Source: Clostridiaceae bacterium | GTDB lineage: Bacteria; Bacillota; Clostridia; Oscillospirales; Acutalibacteraceae | Assembly (NCBI GenBank): GCA_016293225.1 | Contig: JAEDEQ010000033.1 | Span: forward strand, 1-19,529 | Direction of reading: 5' to 3' | DNA length: 19,529 nucleotides | Shown here: positions 1 to 7,236 of the stretch, piece after piece | How the letters are laid out: each line of letters starts with the position of its first letter | Position numbering within the stretch: the stretch's first letter is position 1 | The notes under the pieces: model-generated | What the model was told of the DNA's origin: nothing | What the model saw: only the letters and a program-made list of their open reading frames with translations | Database searches by the model: none | Translations under genes and position numbers: made by a program

Positions 1-1113
1 CAGGTCGTCCGCCTTAACGGGAGCGCCTGAAAGATATTCAACACCCTGAAAAACGGCGATGGTTCCGTTGACCTGAACGTTTGCGCCCATTCTAACAAGC
101 TGATCAACATATTTGAAGCGGTTATCCCAAACGCTCTCGGAAACAACGCTTGTGCCGTTTGCAATGGAGAGGATAACGCTCATCTGCGGCTGCATATCGG
201 TCGGGAAACCGGGATGCGGCATGGTTTTGATGTTGCACTTTTTAAATTTGCCGTCCGATTCAACACGGATCGAATCGTCATATTCCGTTACCCTTGCGCC
301 GCACTCGATAAGCTTTGCGGTGATCGACTCAAGGTGCTTCGGAATAACGTTTTTAATGAGGACATTCCCTGCGGTTGCCGCCGCGGCAACCATGTAGGTG
401 CCGGCTTCAATCTGATCGGGAATAATTGAGTATGTGCAGCCGTGGAGCGAGGATACGCCGTGGATTTTGATAACATCGGTGCCTGCGCCGCGAACGTCCG
501 CGCCCATTGCATTGAGGAAGTTTGCAAGGTCAACAATGTGCGGCTCCTTGGCGGCGTTTTCAATTATAGTAAGTCCCCTTGCCTTGACTGCGGCAAGCAT
601 AATGTTAATGGTTGCGCCCACGGAAACCTTGTCCATATAAACCAGACTTCCGGTCAAACGGTCGGCATAGGCGTTGATCATTGCGTTTTCAACAACGGTT
701 GCCGTTGCGCCCAAAAGCTCAAAGCCCTTTATATGCAAATCAATCGGACGGACGCCGAAGTTGCAGCCGCCGGGAAGGGCAACCTTTGCACGTCCGTATC
801 TTCCGAGCAGCGCGCCGATGAGATAATAGGAGGCGCGCAGTTTTTTTGTCATTTCATGGGGAACGATGTAGGAATTGACATGGCGCGTATCGATCTCAAT
901 GGTGTGCTTGTTAATGTACTTCACCAAAGCGCCCATGTTGCTGAGAATTTTAACCATGCAGCTGACATCGCTGATATTGGGAATATTTTCAATGCGGCAG
1001 ACGTCCTGCGCAAGCAAGGTTGCGGGAATAATAGCAACGGCGGCATTCTTTGCGCCGCTTATATCAACCGAGCCGCACAGCCTGTTGCCGCCCTTTATTA
1101 TAAGCTTTTCCAA
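1..1113 (-). CDS. murA: UDP-N-acetylglucosamine 1-carboxyvinyltransferase (MurA), C-terminus cut off
   Basis: This cytoplasmic enzyme transfers enolpyruvate from PEP to UDP-GlcNAc, the first committed step of peptidoglycan synthesis. The 371 visible residues cover most of the usual ~420. The N-terminal SGAKNAA motif (residues 19-25, with the active-site Lys22-Asn23) and the loop LPGGCNFGVRPIDLH (113-127) are clear. Cys117 matches the catalytic, fosfomycin-targeted Cys, so the enzyme should be fosfomycin-sensitive in principle. The reading frame runs off the left edge after KADDL, so about 50 residues are missing. I chose the TTG start at 1113-1111 because GAGGAG lies 7 nt upstream and the protein then begins MEKLIIKGGN, typical for the family. 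Clostridia often carry two MurA paralogues, and I cannot tell which this is. It sits behind a long structured leader. Confidence 0.96.
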   Translation of the reverse strand, partial: MEKLIIKGGNRLCGSVDISGAKNAAVAIIPATLLAQDVCRIENIPNISDVSCMVKILSNMGALVKYINKHTIEIDTRHVNSYIVPHEMTKKLRASYYLIGALLGRYGRAKVALPGGCNFGVRPIDLHIKGFELLGATATVVENAMINAYADRLTGSLVYMDKVSVGATINIMLAAVKARGLTIIENAAKEPHIVDLANFLNAMGADVRGAGTDVIKIHGVSSLHGCTYSIIPDQIEAGTYMVAAAATAGNVLIKNVIPKHLESITAKLIECGARVTEYDDSIRVESDGKFKKCNIKTMPHPGFPTDMQPQMSVILSIANGTSVVSESVWDNRFKYVDQLVRMGANVQVNGTIAVFQGVEYLSGAPVKADDL

Positions 1114-1234
1114 AACAGTTCTCCTCTTTTCACCGCTCAGTGCGGAATAGCATCTCAAAGCTGCGGCAGACGGGCAGAACGCGCCGGAAAGCCGAACTTT
1201 GCACGCAGCCGTCCGTTGCCGTAAAAACAAAAGC

Positions 1235-1296
1235 ACCCGGCGGCCGCCCGATATATTTGACCCGGCTTTGAAAAAAGGTTCAACCGTCAGCCGGGT
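1235..1296 (-). promoter_or_regulatory. Foldable murA 5' leader with competing stems
   Basis: In the minus transcript, ACCCGGCT (1296-1289) can pair with AGCCGGGT (1267-1260), giving an 8-bp stem that also encloses a TTGAA/TTCAA inner stem. The same left arm can instead pair for 7 bp with GCCGGGT at 1241-1235. No U-run follows the first hairpin, so it is not a simple terminator. It may be an attenuator-like leader or just stable structure. It does not look like a known riboswitch or T-box to me. Confidence 0.35.
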
Positions 1297-1319
1297 ATAG
1301 ATGTCCTTCAAACCAAGCT

Positions 1320-1328
1320 ATTATATCA
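1320..1328 (-). promoter_or_regulatory. Extended -10 promoter of murA
   Basis: On the minus strand TGATATAAT fits the extended -10 pattern TGnTATAAT. No good -35 is seen at 16-18 nt, which is tolerated by extended -10 promoters. A start near 1312 would give murA a leader of roughly 200 nt. Inferred from pattern only. Confidence 0.55.
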
Positions 1329-1392
1329 CTACGCAGGCCAAAAATAAAGCCCTTTTCAACATTTTGTTAAAAACAGACAAAAACTGTTTGAC

Positions 1393-1487
1393 ATTTTAAC
1401 GGTTTTGTATGCCATTGTGTTTTTTTCAGGGCGACTTTTTTCATCGTTATTATTATTTGCCGCGTGCTCTTTTTGAACCGTTAAAAT
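1393..1487. repeat. 12-bp perfect inverted repeat in gene-free DNA between murA and the 105-aa gene
   Basis: ATTTTAACGGTT (1393-1404) and AACCGTTAAAAT (1476-1487) are exact reverse complements 71 bp apart. The interval 1329-1564 otherwise holds no gene, RNA or clear terminator that I can support. It is A/T-rich and includes an isolated TTGACA at 1388 on the plus strand without a matching -10. Confidence 0.5.
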
Positions 1488-1564
1488 TATAGGCAGCCTA
1501 TGATTAATTGTGCTTTGTGGGTAATCATCGGAAGTTCGGTTTTTTATTTGCGCGCGCGGAAAAA

Positions 1565-1882
1565 TCAGTTGATTTTAACAATATTTTTCATTACGACCTT
1601 TCCGAGCATCGGAATTTTCATGAAGGCTTTAACTCTGCCGTTTTCTTCAAAGGTGATTTTTGTTTCAACGGTTTTGTTTTTCATAACGGATATAGAGCCT
1701 GTTCCGACAAGGGAATTGCCCTCCTCATGAATTTCATCGAATATTATCTTAACGCCGTTCATCGGCGAGGGCAGCCGGATATCGACCGCGTAGACGCCGT
1801 TGTTGCAGTCAATATCAAAAAAGACGGGTCCCTTAAGTACGACTGTTGAAATTTCGCCTTTCCATTTTCCGATTCCGAGCAT
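1565..1882 (-). CDS. Hypothetical 105-aa soluble protein
   Basis: I do not recognise this family. The protein starts MLGIGKWKGEIST and has no signal peptide, membrane segment or Cys pair. It alternates short hydrophobic stretches with charged ones in a way that suggests a mostly beta-strand fold (for example GPVFFDIDCNNGVYAVDI, then TGSISVMKNKTVETKITF). It is likely real: the start has AGGGGG about 8 nt upstream, and a near-consensus promoter lies 32 nt before it. It is transcribed away from the alpha/beta hydrolase at 2045, with which it shares a short promoter region. No function is proposed. No clear terminator is seen downstream. Confidence 0.8.
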   Translation of the reverse strand: MLGIGKWKGEISTVVLKGPVFFDIDCNNGVYAVDIRLPSPMNGVKIIFDEIHEEGNSLVGTGSISVMKNKTVETKITFEENGRVKAFMKIPMLGKVVMKNIVKIN

Positions 1883-1913
1883 TGCCTTTTTCCCCCTTCA
1901 AATTTTTCAATCA

Positions 1914-1942
1914 ATTATAATATTTTTGCGTCTGTTCGTCAA
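1914..1942 (-). promoter_or_regulatory. Promoter of the 105-aa protein gene
   Basis: Minus strand: TTGACG (1942-1937), 17-nt spacer, TATAAT (1919-1914). This is close to the sigma-70/SigA consensus and lies 32 nt upstream of the start codon. Confidence 0.8.
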
Positions 1943-1964
1943 GGGCGACCTGACAAAATTGTTA

Positions 1965-1993
1965 TTGACATTAAACCTGACTGCGGTTATACT
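1965..1993 (+). promoter_or_regulatory. Promoter of the membrane-anchored alpha/beta hydrolase
   Basis: Plus strand: TTGACA (1965-1970), 17-nt spacer, TATACT (1988-1993), followed 35 nt later by AAGGAGG (2029-2035) and the ATG at 2045. The -35 box lies 22 bp from the divergent promoter's -35 box. Confidence 0.82.
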
Positions 1994-2044
1994 TGAAAAA
2001 AAGAGCCGTTCCGGCTTTGTGAATATTCAAGGAGGAAAACGAAA

Positions 2045-2884
2045 ATGAAAAAAGGCAAAAAGGCGGCAAAGATAATCGGCTGCGTTATACTTGCTGCGGC
2101 GCTCGGAACGGGCGTATGGCTTGCTTCGGTACGCATTGCGTCAAAAAAGCATAATCTCATAACGCTTGACACGTCTTCCGTTCCAGAACCTGTTTCAGGA
2201 CCCGAAAGCGAGGGCGACGTTCAGCTCAGCGAGGTTAAAATGCATTACGCGGTCTACGGCAAAGGCGGACCCGCGCTTGTGCTTATCCACGGAAACGCAC
2301 GCAGTCACAAGGACCTTGATGAAACCGCAAGGTATCTTGCAAACAGCTACACGGTCTACTCCATTGACAGCCGCTGCCACGGCGAAAGCAGCGACCCGGG
2401 CGTAATTTCCTACGACCTCATGGCAAAGGACGTTAAGGAATTCATTGAAAAAATGAAGCTTGAAAAGCCCTATCTTGTCGGCCACAGCGACGGCGCAATA
2501 GTCGGCCTTACGGTGGCTTACACCTATCCCGACCTGCTCGGCGGCCTTGTTTCCTGCGGTGCAAACAGCCGTCCGGATACCTTCAAGCCGCGCTTTACAA
2601 TCTACGTCAAAATCAACAACAAGCGCCACCCGGACAAGCTCAACGACATGATGCTTGAACAACCTCAGATGACAAAAGACGACCTTGCAAAAATCAAGTG
2701 TCCGACCTATGTTGTTGCAGGCGAGTTTGACATAATGGACCTTTCGGACACGGTGTTCATTCATGAGTCGATACCGGGAAGCAAAATTGCCGTTGTTAAA
2801 AACGCCGACCATTCCACTTACATAATGCACAACGGAAAGCAGGCGTATGCGCTGATTGATTCTTATCTCAAAACTCTGAAATAA
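2045..2884 (+). CDS. Membrane-anchored alpha/beta hydrolase
   Basis: A 279-aa protein of the alpha/beta hydrolase fold, substrate unknown. Residues 7-29 form a hydrophobic segment after MKKGKK, so it is probably an N-terminally anchored extracytoplasmic enzyme; residues 42-62 look like a linker. The core follows: LIHGNARS (80-87) as oxyanion loop, IDSRCHGES (107-115), nucleophile elbow VGHSDGAI (145-152, Ser148), Asp229 in GEFDIMD, and His256 in NADHSTY. All three members of the expected triad are visible. The start has AAGGAGG 9 nt upstream and a strong promoter. It is monocistronic, with a terminator shared with the convergent surface operon. It resembles the hydrolase at 18230-18916 in motif order and wording, so the two are probably distant paralogues. 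Confidence 0.9.
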   Translation: MKKGKKAAKIIGCVILAAALGTGVWLASVRIASKKHNLITLDTSSVPEPVSGPESEGDVQLSEVKMHYAVYGKGGPALVLIHGNARSHKDLDETARYLANSYTVYSIDSRCHGESSDPGVISYDLMAKDVKEFIEKMKLEKPYLVGHSDGAIVGLTVAYTYPDLLGGLVSCGANSRPDTFKPRFTIYVKINNKRHPDKLNDMMLEQPQMTKDDLAKIKCPTYVVAGEFDIMDLSDTVFIHESIPGSKIAVVKNADHSTYIMHNGKQAYALIDSYLKTLK

Positions 2885-2887
2885 AAA

Positions 2888-2908
2888 CGGAACAGCCCTG
2901 CCGTTCCG
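2888..2908 (-). terminator. Minor hairpin in the convergent terminator region
   Basis: CGGAAC (2888-2893) pairs with GTTCCG (2903-2908). On the minus strand TTTTTAT follows, so it may act as a second, weaker terminator for the operon coming from the right. Confidence 0.35.
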
Positions 2909-2923
2909 CCGTAAAGAAAAAAA

Positions 2924-2952
2924 GGAGCTGTCGCCTGCCGGGCGACAGCTCC
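2924..2952. terminator. Bidirectional rho-independent terminator
   Basis: Perfect 12-bp stem GGAGCTGTCGCC/GGCGACAGCTCC around a 5-nt loop. On the minus strand a run of seven T follows directly, so it is strong for the DHHW/MBOAT operon. On the plus strand GAAATTTTTG follows, so it is weaker for the hydrolase at 2045. Confidence 0.9.
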
Positions 2953-2963
2953 GAAATTTTTGT

Positions 2964-4142
2964 TCAGCTTGCAAGCGCTGCCGCAAGCGAGGTATCGCCG
3001 AGGAAAGTGTTCATGTTATACAGGAACAAAACGTGGGTAAACTGAGTTTCAGCCATAACGCCCTTGAGCGAGTCGGAAAAATATCTCGGGTCAATAACGA
3101 CTATCTTTGAAAAATACGGCGTAAGCATAGGCAAAAGGCAGTTTGCATAGGAATCCTTGAAAACCAGCAGCGACGCAGTTGTTTCCGCCGCCGTTGAAAT
3201 GATAACCTTGTCGTAATTTCCGCCGAGGAAAACCTCGTACTGATTCTTTTGCAAAAGCTTGTCCTTTTCAAAAAACGTTGCCGTTTTTCTGCCGGAGGCT
3301 TCATAAAGCACCGTGAACTTGCCCTCCTGCTTTTTCGGCACGCAGATTTCAATCTTGTCCGCTCCGTCGTTTACGGCGGCGGTTGAGGAAAGCGTACCCC
3401 GGAACGAGTCGGAAACGGTGTAGAACGAATAGTTTTTATCTCTTGCTCCGAGTCCCCACTGAGCGGCAAGGTTTTTGAACGCAAGATACGCCGCGCGGGT
3501 TGTCCAGTGGTGATCGGTGCGGTAAAAAAGGGCGTCCTTATCCTTTTGCTTTTCAAAAATCGTCTTGCAGTCTATCCACGAATATGACGAGAGCGCCTTT
3601 TTTACGGCGGAAAAAGCCTCGCTCCTGTCCGGGATTTTAAGCGCCTCAGGCAATTTGTCCGGCAGAATATCCGAAGCATTCGGGGAGAGAATGAACGCCT
3701 TTTTGAGCCTTTTGTTGCTTTGCGAAAACTTTGCAACAGCCCCCGTCAGCTCCGCGAGCTTTTTGCTGTCAACCCTTGCAGGCTCTTCAAAAAGGAAGTT
3801 GTCCTTGCCGATATAAACGCCGTTTTCCTGTGTTTTTCCAAGCATACGCTCAAAGCCGCTTTTAAAAGCTATCAGCTTGTCCCTTAAAGGGAACTGGTCG
3901 TTAAAATAGGTTTCAAAGCTTTTCATGAACGAGCCGTCAAAAACAGAGGAAAGCGTAATTGCCGGAAACTGCTTCAGCACACGGTTTTCGCTCTCGGATT
4001 TTTCCCGGTCGGGCGTTGCAACGGCAAGGGCAAGCACGCCGAAAACAATCAAGACAAACACGGCCGAGGTTACGGCGCAGACTGCTGTTACCCGCAGTTT
4101 TTTATTCTGTTTTTCGTTTTTCCGAACGGAGCTGTCTCTCAT
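2964..4142 (-). CDS. DHHW family protein (SGNH-like partner of MBOAT)
   Basis: A 392-aa membrane-anchored protein of the DHHW family, related to AlgJ/AlgX-type SGNH proteins that work with MBOAT acyltransferases in acylating surface polysaccharides. One membrane helix lies at about residues 18-42; the rest should be extracytoplasmic. Family marks are ENRVLKQFP (52-60), the FPLRD motif (84-88), GKDNFLF (112-118), the name-giving YRTDHHWTT (207-215) and, later, LVFKDSYANC with the expected Asp-Ser. It is the last gene of the operon; its ATG lies 11 nt after the MBOAT stop, with GAGAGG upstream. The polymer and acyl group cannot be read from sequence; acetylation is the family-based guess. Confidence 0.88.
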   Translation of the reverse strand: MRDSSVRKNEKQNKKLRVTAVCAVTSAVFVLIVFGVLALAVATPDREKSESENRVLKQFPAITLSSVFDGSFMKSFETYFNDQFPLRDKLIAFKSGFERMLGKTQENGVYIGKDNFLFEEPARVDSKKLAELTGAVAKFSQSNKRLKKAFILSPNASDILPDKLPEALKIPDRSEAFSAVKKALSSYSWIDCKTIFEKQKDKDALFYRTDHHWTTRAAYLAFKNLAAQWGLGARDKNYSFYTVSDSFRGTLSSTAAVNDGADKIEICVPKKQEGKFTVLYEASGRKTATFFEKDKLLQKNQYEVFLGGNYDKVIISTAAETTASLLVFKDSYANCLLPMLTPYFSKIVVIDPRYFSDSLKGVMAETQFTHVLFLYNMNTFLGDTSLAAALAS

Positions 4143-4153
4143 TTTTCAACCTC

Positions 4154-5569
4154 TCAGAATCTGAAATAAAGGAACGGGTTATATGTGCTGCTCACAATGA
4201 AGACGATGCAGAGGAGGAACACCGCAATATAGCCTGCCGCCTGAAACGCAAGCCGCAGCGGGACATTGCGCAAAGTCGGAAGCTTTTTGAAAAATCCGAG
4301 CGCACTGAGGCTCATGACGGCAAACGGGAACATATTGTTCAAAAGCAGATATGCCGTGTTGTCCGAAGCAAAACCGTTTGCGCCGAACATTGCACGCAGG
4401 AACTCGCCTGCATCGGAAAGCGTTTCGCTTGAGAAGAAGACCCAACCGATGATGACAATGAGCATGGTGATGACACGCCGGACAAAACGGGGAAGCTTTT
4501 CATGGAGATTTTTGAAAATATACTTTTCGGAAACAAGCAATAAACCGTAGAACGCGCCCCAGGCAACAAAGTTCCAGGAGGCTCCGTGCCAGAGACCCGT
4601 AAGCGTCCAGACAACCGCAATGTTGAAAATTGTCCTTGCCGTCCCTTTCCTGTTGCCGCCGAGCGGAATGTAGACATAGTCGCGGAACCAGCTTGAAAGC
4701 GAGATATGCCACCGGCTCCAGAAGTCCTTGATGCTGACTGCGCAATAGGGAAAATTGAAGTTATGAACAAGGTCAAAGCCGAACATTTTTCCGAGTCCTA
4801 CCGCCATATCACTGTAGCCGGAAAAGTCGAAATAAATCTGAAGCGTATAGCAAAGGATTGCAAACCAGGCGTTGACCGCACTGAGCGAGGAAACGCCGTC
4901 CGAACAAATCTGGGTATAGACCGCGCCGATAGTGTTTGCAAAAATAACCTTTTTTCCGAGTCCCCTTATGAAAAACAGCGAGCCTGCGGCAAATTTGCGG
5001 ACATTGTGCTCGCGGTACGAAAGATACTTTTCAACATCGTTATACTGAACGATGGGACCTGCAATAAGCTGCGGAAACATTGAAATATATGTTGCAAAAT
5101 TAAGCAGGCTGTGCTGCGTTTTGCAGTCGCCGCGGTAAATGTCGATAATATACGACATGACCTGAAACGTATAAAACGAAATTCCGATTGGGAGCGCCAG
5201 CGGCTCATATTTGATACCCAGCGAGAAAAGCGAATTGAGGTTTTCAACAACAAAGCCCGAATACTTGAAAAATCCGAGCACAAACAGATTGAAAATGATG
5301 GCGCAGACAAAGATGCGCCGTCTTGTTTTCGGCTCGTCTTCATGGCTTTCAAGGTCAATTCCGGCGTTATAATTATAAAAGATACTCAAAAGCATCAGCA
5401 CTATATAGACCGGCTCGCCCCATGCATAGAACACAAGACTTGATAAGCAGAGCACGATATTCTTTTTTGTAAACTCTTTTTGCCTGTCCTTCCGAAAAAA
5501 CGGAACAAAATATAATAACAGCACTGCCGGAAGAAAAACGAACAAAAAGGTTGCACTGCTGAAAACCAT
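4154..5569 (-). CDS. MBOAT family membrane O-acyltransferase (AlgI/DltB-like)
   Basis: A 471-aa polytopic membrane protein with about ten hydrophobic segments. MBOAT proteins move acyl groups from a cytoplasmic donor across the membrane for addition to surface polymers. Key motifs are FPQLIAGPIVQY (165-176), FNFPYCAVSIKDFWSRWHISLS (271-292, split here as NFPYCAVSIKDF and WSRWHISLS), then TGLWHGASWNF (324-334) with the invariant catalytic His328. I chose ATG at 5569 rather than a TTG two codons earlier because AAAGGAG lies 7 nt before the ATG. It sits between the DUF4358 gene (45 nt upstream) and the DHHW gene (11 nt downstream), a common Clostridial arrangement. It is AlgI-like rather than DltB proper, since no dltA, dltC or dltD is beside it. 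Confidence 0.94.
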   Translation of the reverse strand: MVFSSATFLFVFLPAVLLLYFVPFFRKDRQKEFTKKNIVLCLSSLVFYAWGEPVYIVLMLLSIFYNYNAGIDLESHEDEPKTRRRIFVCAIIFNLFVLGFFKYSGFVVENLNSLFSLGIKYEPLALPIGISFYTFQVMSYIIDIYRGDCKTQHSLLNFATYISMFPQLIAGPIVQYNDVEKYLSYREHNVRKFAAGSLFFIRGLGKKVIFANTIGAVYTQICSDGVSSLSAVNAWFAILCYTLQIYFDFSGYSDMAVGLGKMFGFDLVHNFNFPYCAVSIKDFWSRWHISLSSWFRDYVYIPLGGNRKGTARTIFNIAVVWTLTGLWHGASWNFVAWGAFYGLLLVSEKYIFKNLHEKLPRFVRRVITMLIVIIGWVFFSSETLSDAGEFLRAMFGANGFASDNTAYLLLNNMFPFAVMSLSALGFFKKLPTLRNVPLRLAFQAAGYIAVFLLCIVFIVSSTYNPFLYFRF

Positions 5570-5614
5570 TTTCAAACTCCTTTAATTTTACATTGAAATC
5601 GGCACGCCGCTTGC

Positions 5615-6085
5615 TTACAGTGCCTTTTTAAAAGCTTTAACAATCTTTTCGGGCGAATCGTAAACGGTATAAAGAATGAATTTCCCTTTTTTGACCAGAA
5701 CGTAATTTTCCAGAAGCGCGCTCTGCTCGGGCGCATAGTTTTTGAAAAGCGCCTTTTTTGATTCCACGCGGCTTCGGATAAGCTCGGTAATTTTCTGCAC
5801 GTCCTCGGTGCTCTTCACTTCAACCAGAAGCAGCTCGCGCACCTCCATTACAGAATCGGACGATATATATATGACGTTTTCAACGTCCTTTGCACCAAAG
5901 GAGAACTCCTTGACAAGCACCTTGTCGTCGCGCACTTTGAGTACCTCAAGGTCAACCTGTTCAATAACAGGTTCAAAAACCTGCTCGGCCGTTTTTGAAG
6001 AGCCGATATTCCCTGCAAGCATTGCGACAATGAAGACGGCAAGAAGCACCGTGCAGAGAATCTCAAAAAAGCGTTGCTTGCTCAT
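5615..6085 (-). CDS. DUF4358 domain protein
   Basis: A 156-aa protein with a single membrane helix at about residues 9-26, followed by an extracytoplasmic domain that fits DUF4358: ELLLVEVKSTEDVQKI (84-99), RSRVESKKALFKNYAPEQSALLENY (split: RSRVESKKALFKNY at 104-117 and APEQSALLENY at 118-128), and a C-terminal KGKFILYTVYDSP (133-145). The molecular role of this family is not known, but it is often found beside MBOAT/DHHW genes, which suggests an accessory role in surface acylation. Its ATG overlaps the stop of the SGNH gene as ATGA (6085-6082), implying coupled translation. Spacing to the MBOAT gene is 45 nt. Confidence 0.85.
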   Translation of the reverse strand: MSKQRFFEILCTVLLAVFIVAMLAGNIGSSKTAEQVFEPVIEQVDLEVLKVRDDKVLVKEFSFGAKDVENVIYISSDSVMEVRELLLVEVKSTEDVQKITELIRSRVESKKALFKNYAPEQSALLENYVLVKKGKFILYTVYDSPEKIVKAFKKAL

Positions 6086-6882
6086 ACATAGATCTCCATT
6101 TCTCTCATAATGAATTTAAGCCAGTAGTCGTAATAGAACGAATAGGAAAGGTGAATACCGTCCGCGCCGTAAAAATCATGGCCCTTAAAAACGCTTGAGG
6201 AGTCAAGATACTCAACGCCAAGCTCCTTGCTCATTTGGGCAAGGCGTTTGTTATAGCGCGAAACATACTTGAACCTGTTGGCCGTTGCAACCGAGGTATC
6301 AACCGGAAAAAGGAGACTGACAACAATGCGCGTGTCCGGAAGGCTCTTTTGAAGCTTTTTAATATCCTTTGTGTATGTGCTTATAAAGCTGTCAACATGA
6401 TACTGTTGGTCGCCTATCATGTTCAGTCCGTAGTGCAGAATGAGCACCGGCGGACGCACGGAAATGAGCTTCGGCATAACGGACTCAAGGTGGGAAAGGC
6501 TTGCGCTGACCTTTGCAAAAATATGGTTGCTGTTGAGTATGCCATAGGCTTCAAGCCCCTCCATGAGGGAATCGCCGGCAACATATACCTGCGAAAAAAC
6601 CTTACGGTAGGAAAGCTTTCCTTTTTCAATAAGCTTAATCTGCTTTTCAATAAGCCCCTGCACGGCCTCGTTCCGGCGAAATTCCTCCTGCTTTTTCTGC
6701 GCGGCGGCAACCGCCCTGTCCGCCTTTTCAACGGGAACGGCGGCGTATTCTTCAAGGGCCAAAACGCCTGCGGAGGTATCGGCTTCAAGGTCAGACCTTT
6801 TCGACTTCAAAATGAAAAAATTTGTTATGGGATAAGCTATTACAAGCACAAGAACAACCAGCGCGGCAACCAGCTTTTTCAT
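6082..6882 (-). CDS. Membrane-anchored SGNH/GDSL-type hydrolase
   Basis: A 266-aa protein, first gene of the surface-acylation operon. Residues 3-24 form a membrane anchor, residues 52-95 are a charged helical (possibly coiled-coil) stalk, and an SGNH domain follows: block I VAGDSLMEG (101-109, Ser105), block III HYGLNMIG (150-157, Asn154), and block V ADGIHLS (240-246, Asp241 and His244). All catalytic positions are present. Such proteins deacylate or transacylate surface glycans, and here it probably acts as the extracytoplasmic acyl-transfer or editing partner of the MBOAT. The start at 6882 has AAAGGAGG 8 nt upstream; an upstream in-frame ATG at 6966 lacks a ribosome site and would bury the anchor. 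Confidence 0.88.
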   Translation of the reverse strand: MKKLVAALVVLVLVIAYPITNFFILKSKRSDLEADTSAGVLALEEYAAVPVEKADRAVAAAQKKQEEFRRNEAVQGLIEKQIKLIEKGKLSYRKVFSQVYVAGDSLMEGLEAYGILNSNHIFAKVSASLSHLESVMPKLISVRPPVLILHYGLNMIGDQQYHVDSFISTYTKDIKKLQKSLPDTRIVVSLLFPVDTSVATANRFKYVSRYNKRLAQMSKELGVEYLDSSSVFKGHDFYGADGIHLSYSFYYDYWLKFIMREMEIYV

Positions 6883-6931
6883 TTGAAATACCTCCTTTAA
6901 TTTTTTATTCCGTACTTTTAACATCCTTTTG

Positions 6932-6960
6932 ATTTTATACTTGAGGGGGTTATAAATCAA
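6932..6960 (-). promoter_or_regulatory. Proximal promoter candidate of the SGNH-MBOAT operon
   Basis: Minus strand: TTGATT (6960-6955), 17-nt spacer, TAAAAT (6937-6932), about 50 nt before the first start codon. Confidence 0.55.
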
Positions 6961-7015
6961 TAGCAATGTTACATAATTAATATTAAATTTACATCAAAAT
7001 ATTGGGCATATAGCT

Positions 7016-7045
7016 ATTAAAAAAACACAAACAAAAAAGTGTCAA
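7016..7045 (-). promoter_or_regulatory. Distal promoter candidate of the SGNH-MBOAT operon
   Basis: Minus strand: perfect TTGACA (7045-7040), 18-nt spacer, TTTAAT (7021-7016). It would give a leader of about 125 nt. Either or both of the two promoter candidates could be used. Confidence 0.5.
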
Positions 7046-7067
7046 AATTTAGCTTTTTTTGCCGTTC

Positions 7068-7107
7068 AAAACTGCCGGAGGCGCCGCTTCGCCGGGCAGT
7101 TTTTTTT
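7068..7107 (+). terminator. Rho-independent terminator with no gene upstream of it on this strand
   Basis: AAAACTGCC (7068-7076) pairs with GGCAGTTTT (7095-7103), with an inner GGCG/CGCC stem, and a run of eight T ends at 7107. It reads as a plus-strand terminator, but there is no plus-strand gene between 2884 and it, so it may end an unannotated small RNA or shield the two-component promoter. Confidence 0.75.
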
Positions 7108-7161
7108 GCTGAATACAATACTTTAAATATCTGAAACCGAAAATCCAATTGTAATATTTTT

Positions 7162-7170
7162 GTTATAATT
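7162..7170 (+). promoter_or_regulatory. Extended -10 promoter of the two-component operon
   Basis: TGTTATAAT matches TGnTATAAT. No convincing -35 is seen, so it may depend on an activator. Transcription would begin near 7177, giving a leader of about 60 nt. Confidence 0.6.
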
Positions 7171-7236
7171 ATGGCAGTGACTTTTAATTATTTCGGTCTA
7201 TTATTAAGGCTGTCGATAACACGAAGGGATGGTTTG

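Noticed and set aside
442..1224. 260-aa plus-strand open frame
   Set aside because: It is the antisense shadow of murA; the minus-strand frame shows clear MurA motifs and a ribosome site.
1260..1296. Hairpin as a terminator
   Set aside because: No U-run follows on either strand; kept only as a leader structure.
1388..1416. TTGACA as a plus-strand promoter
   Set aside because: No acceptable -10 at 15-19 nt and no plus-strand gene follows.
1508..1849. 113-aa plus-strand open frame
   Set aside because: Overlaps the minus-strand 105-aa gene, which alone has a promoter and ribosome site.
2195..2986. 263-aa minus-strand open frame
   Set aside because: Antisense to the alpha/beta hydrolase at 2045 and running through the terminator; no ribosome site or family motifs.
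6235..6900. 221-aa plus-strand open frame
   Set aside because: Antisense shadow of the SGNH hydrolase gene.
6883..6966. Longer N-terminus of the SGNH hydrolase (start at 6966)
   Set aside because: It would translate through the proximal promoter -10 and leader, lacks a ribosome site, and the ATG at 6882 has AAAGGAGG.
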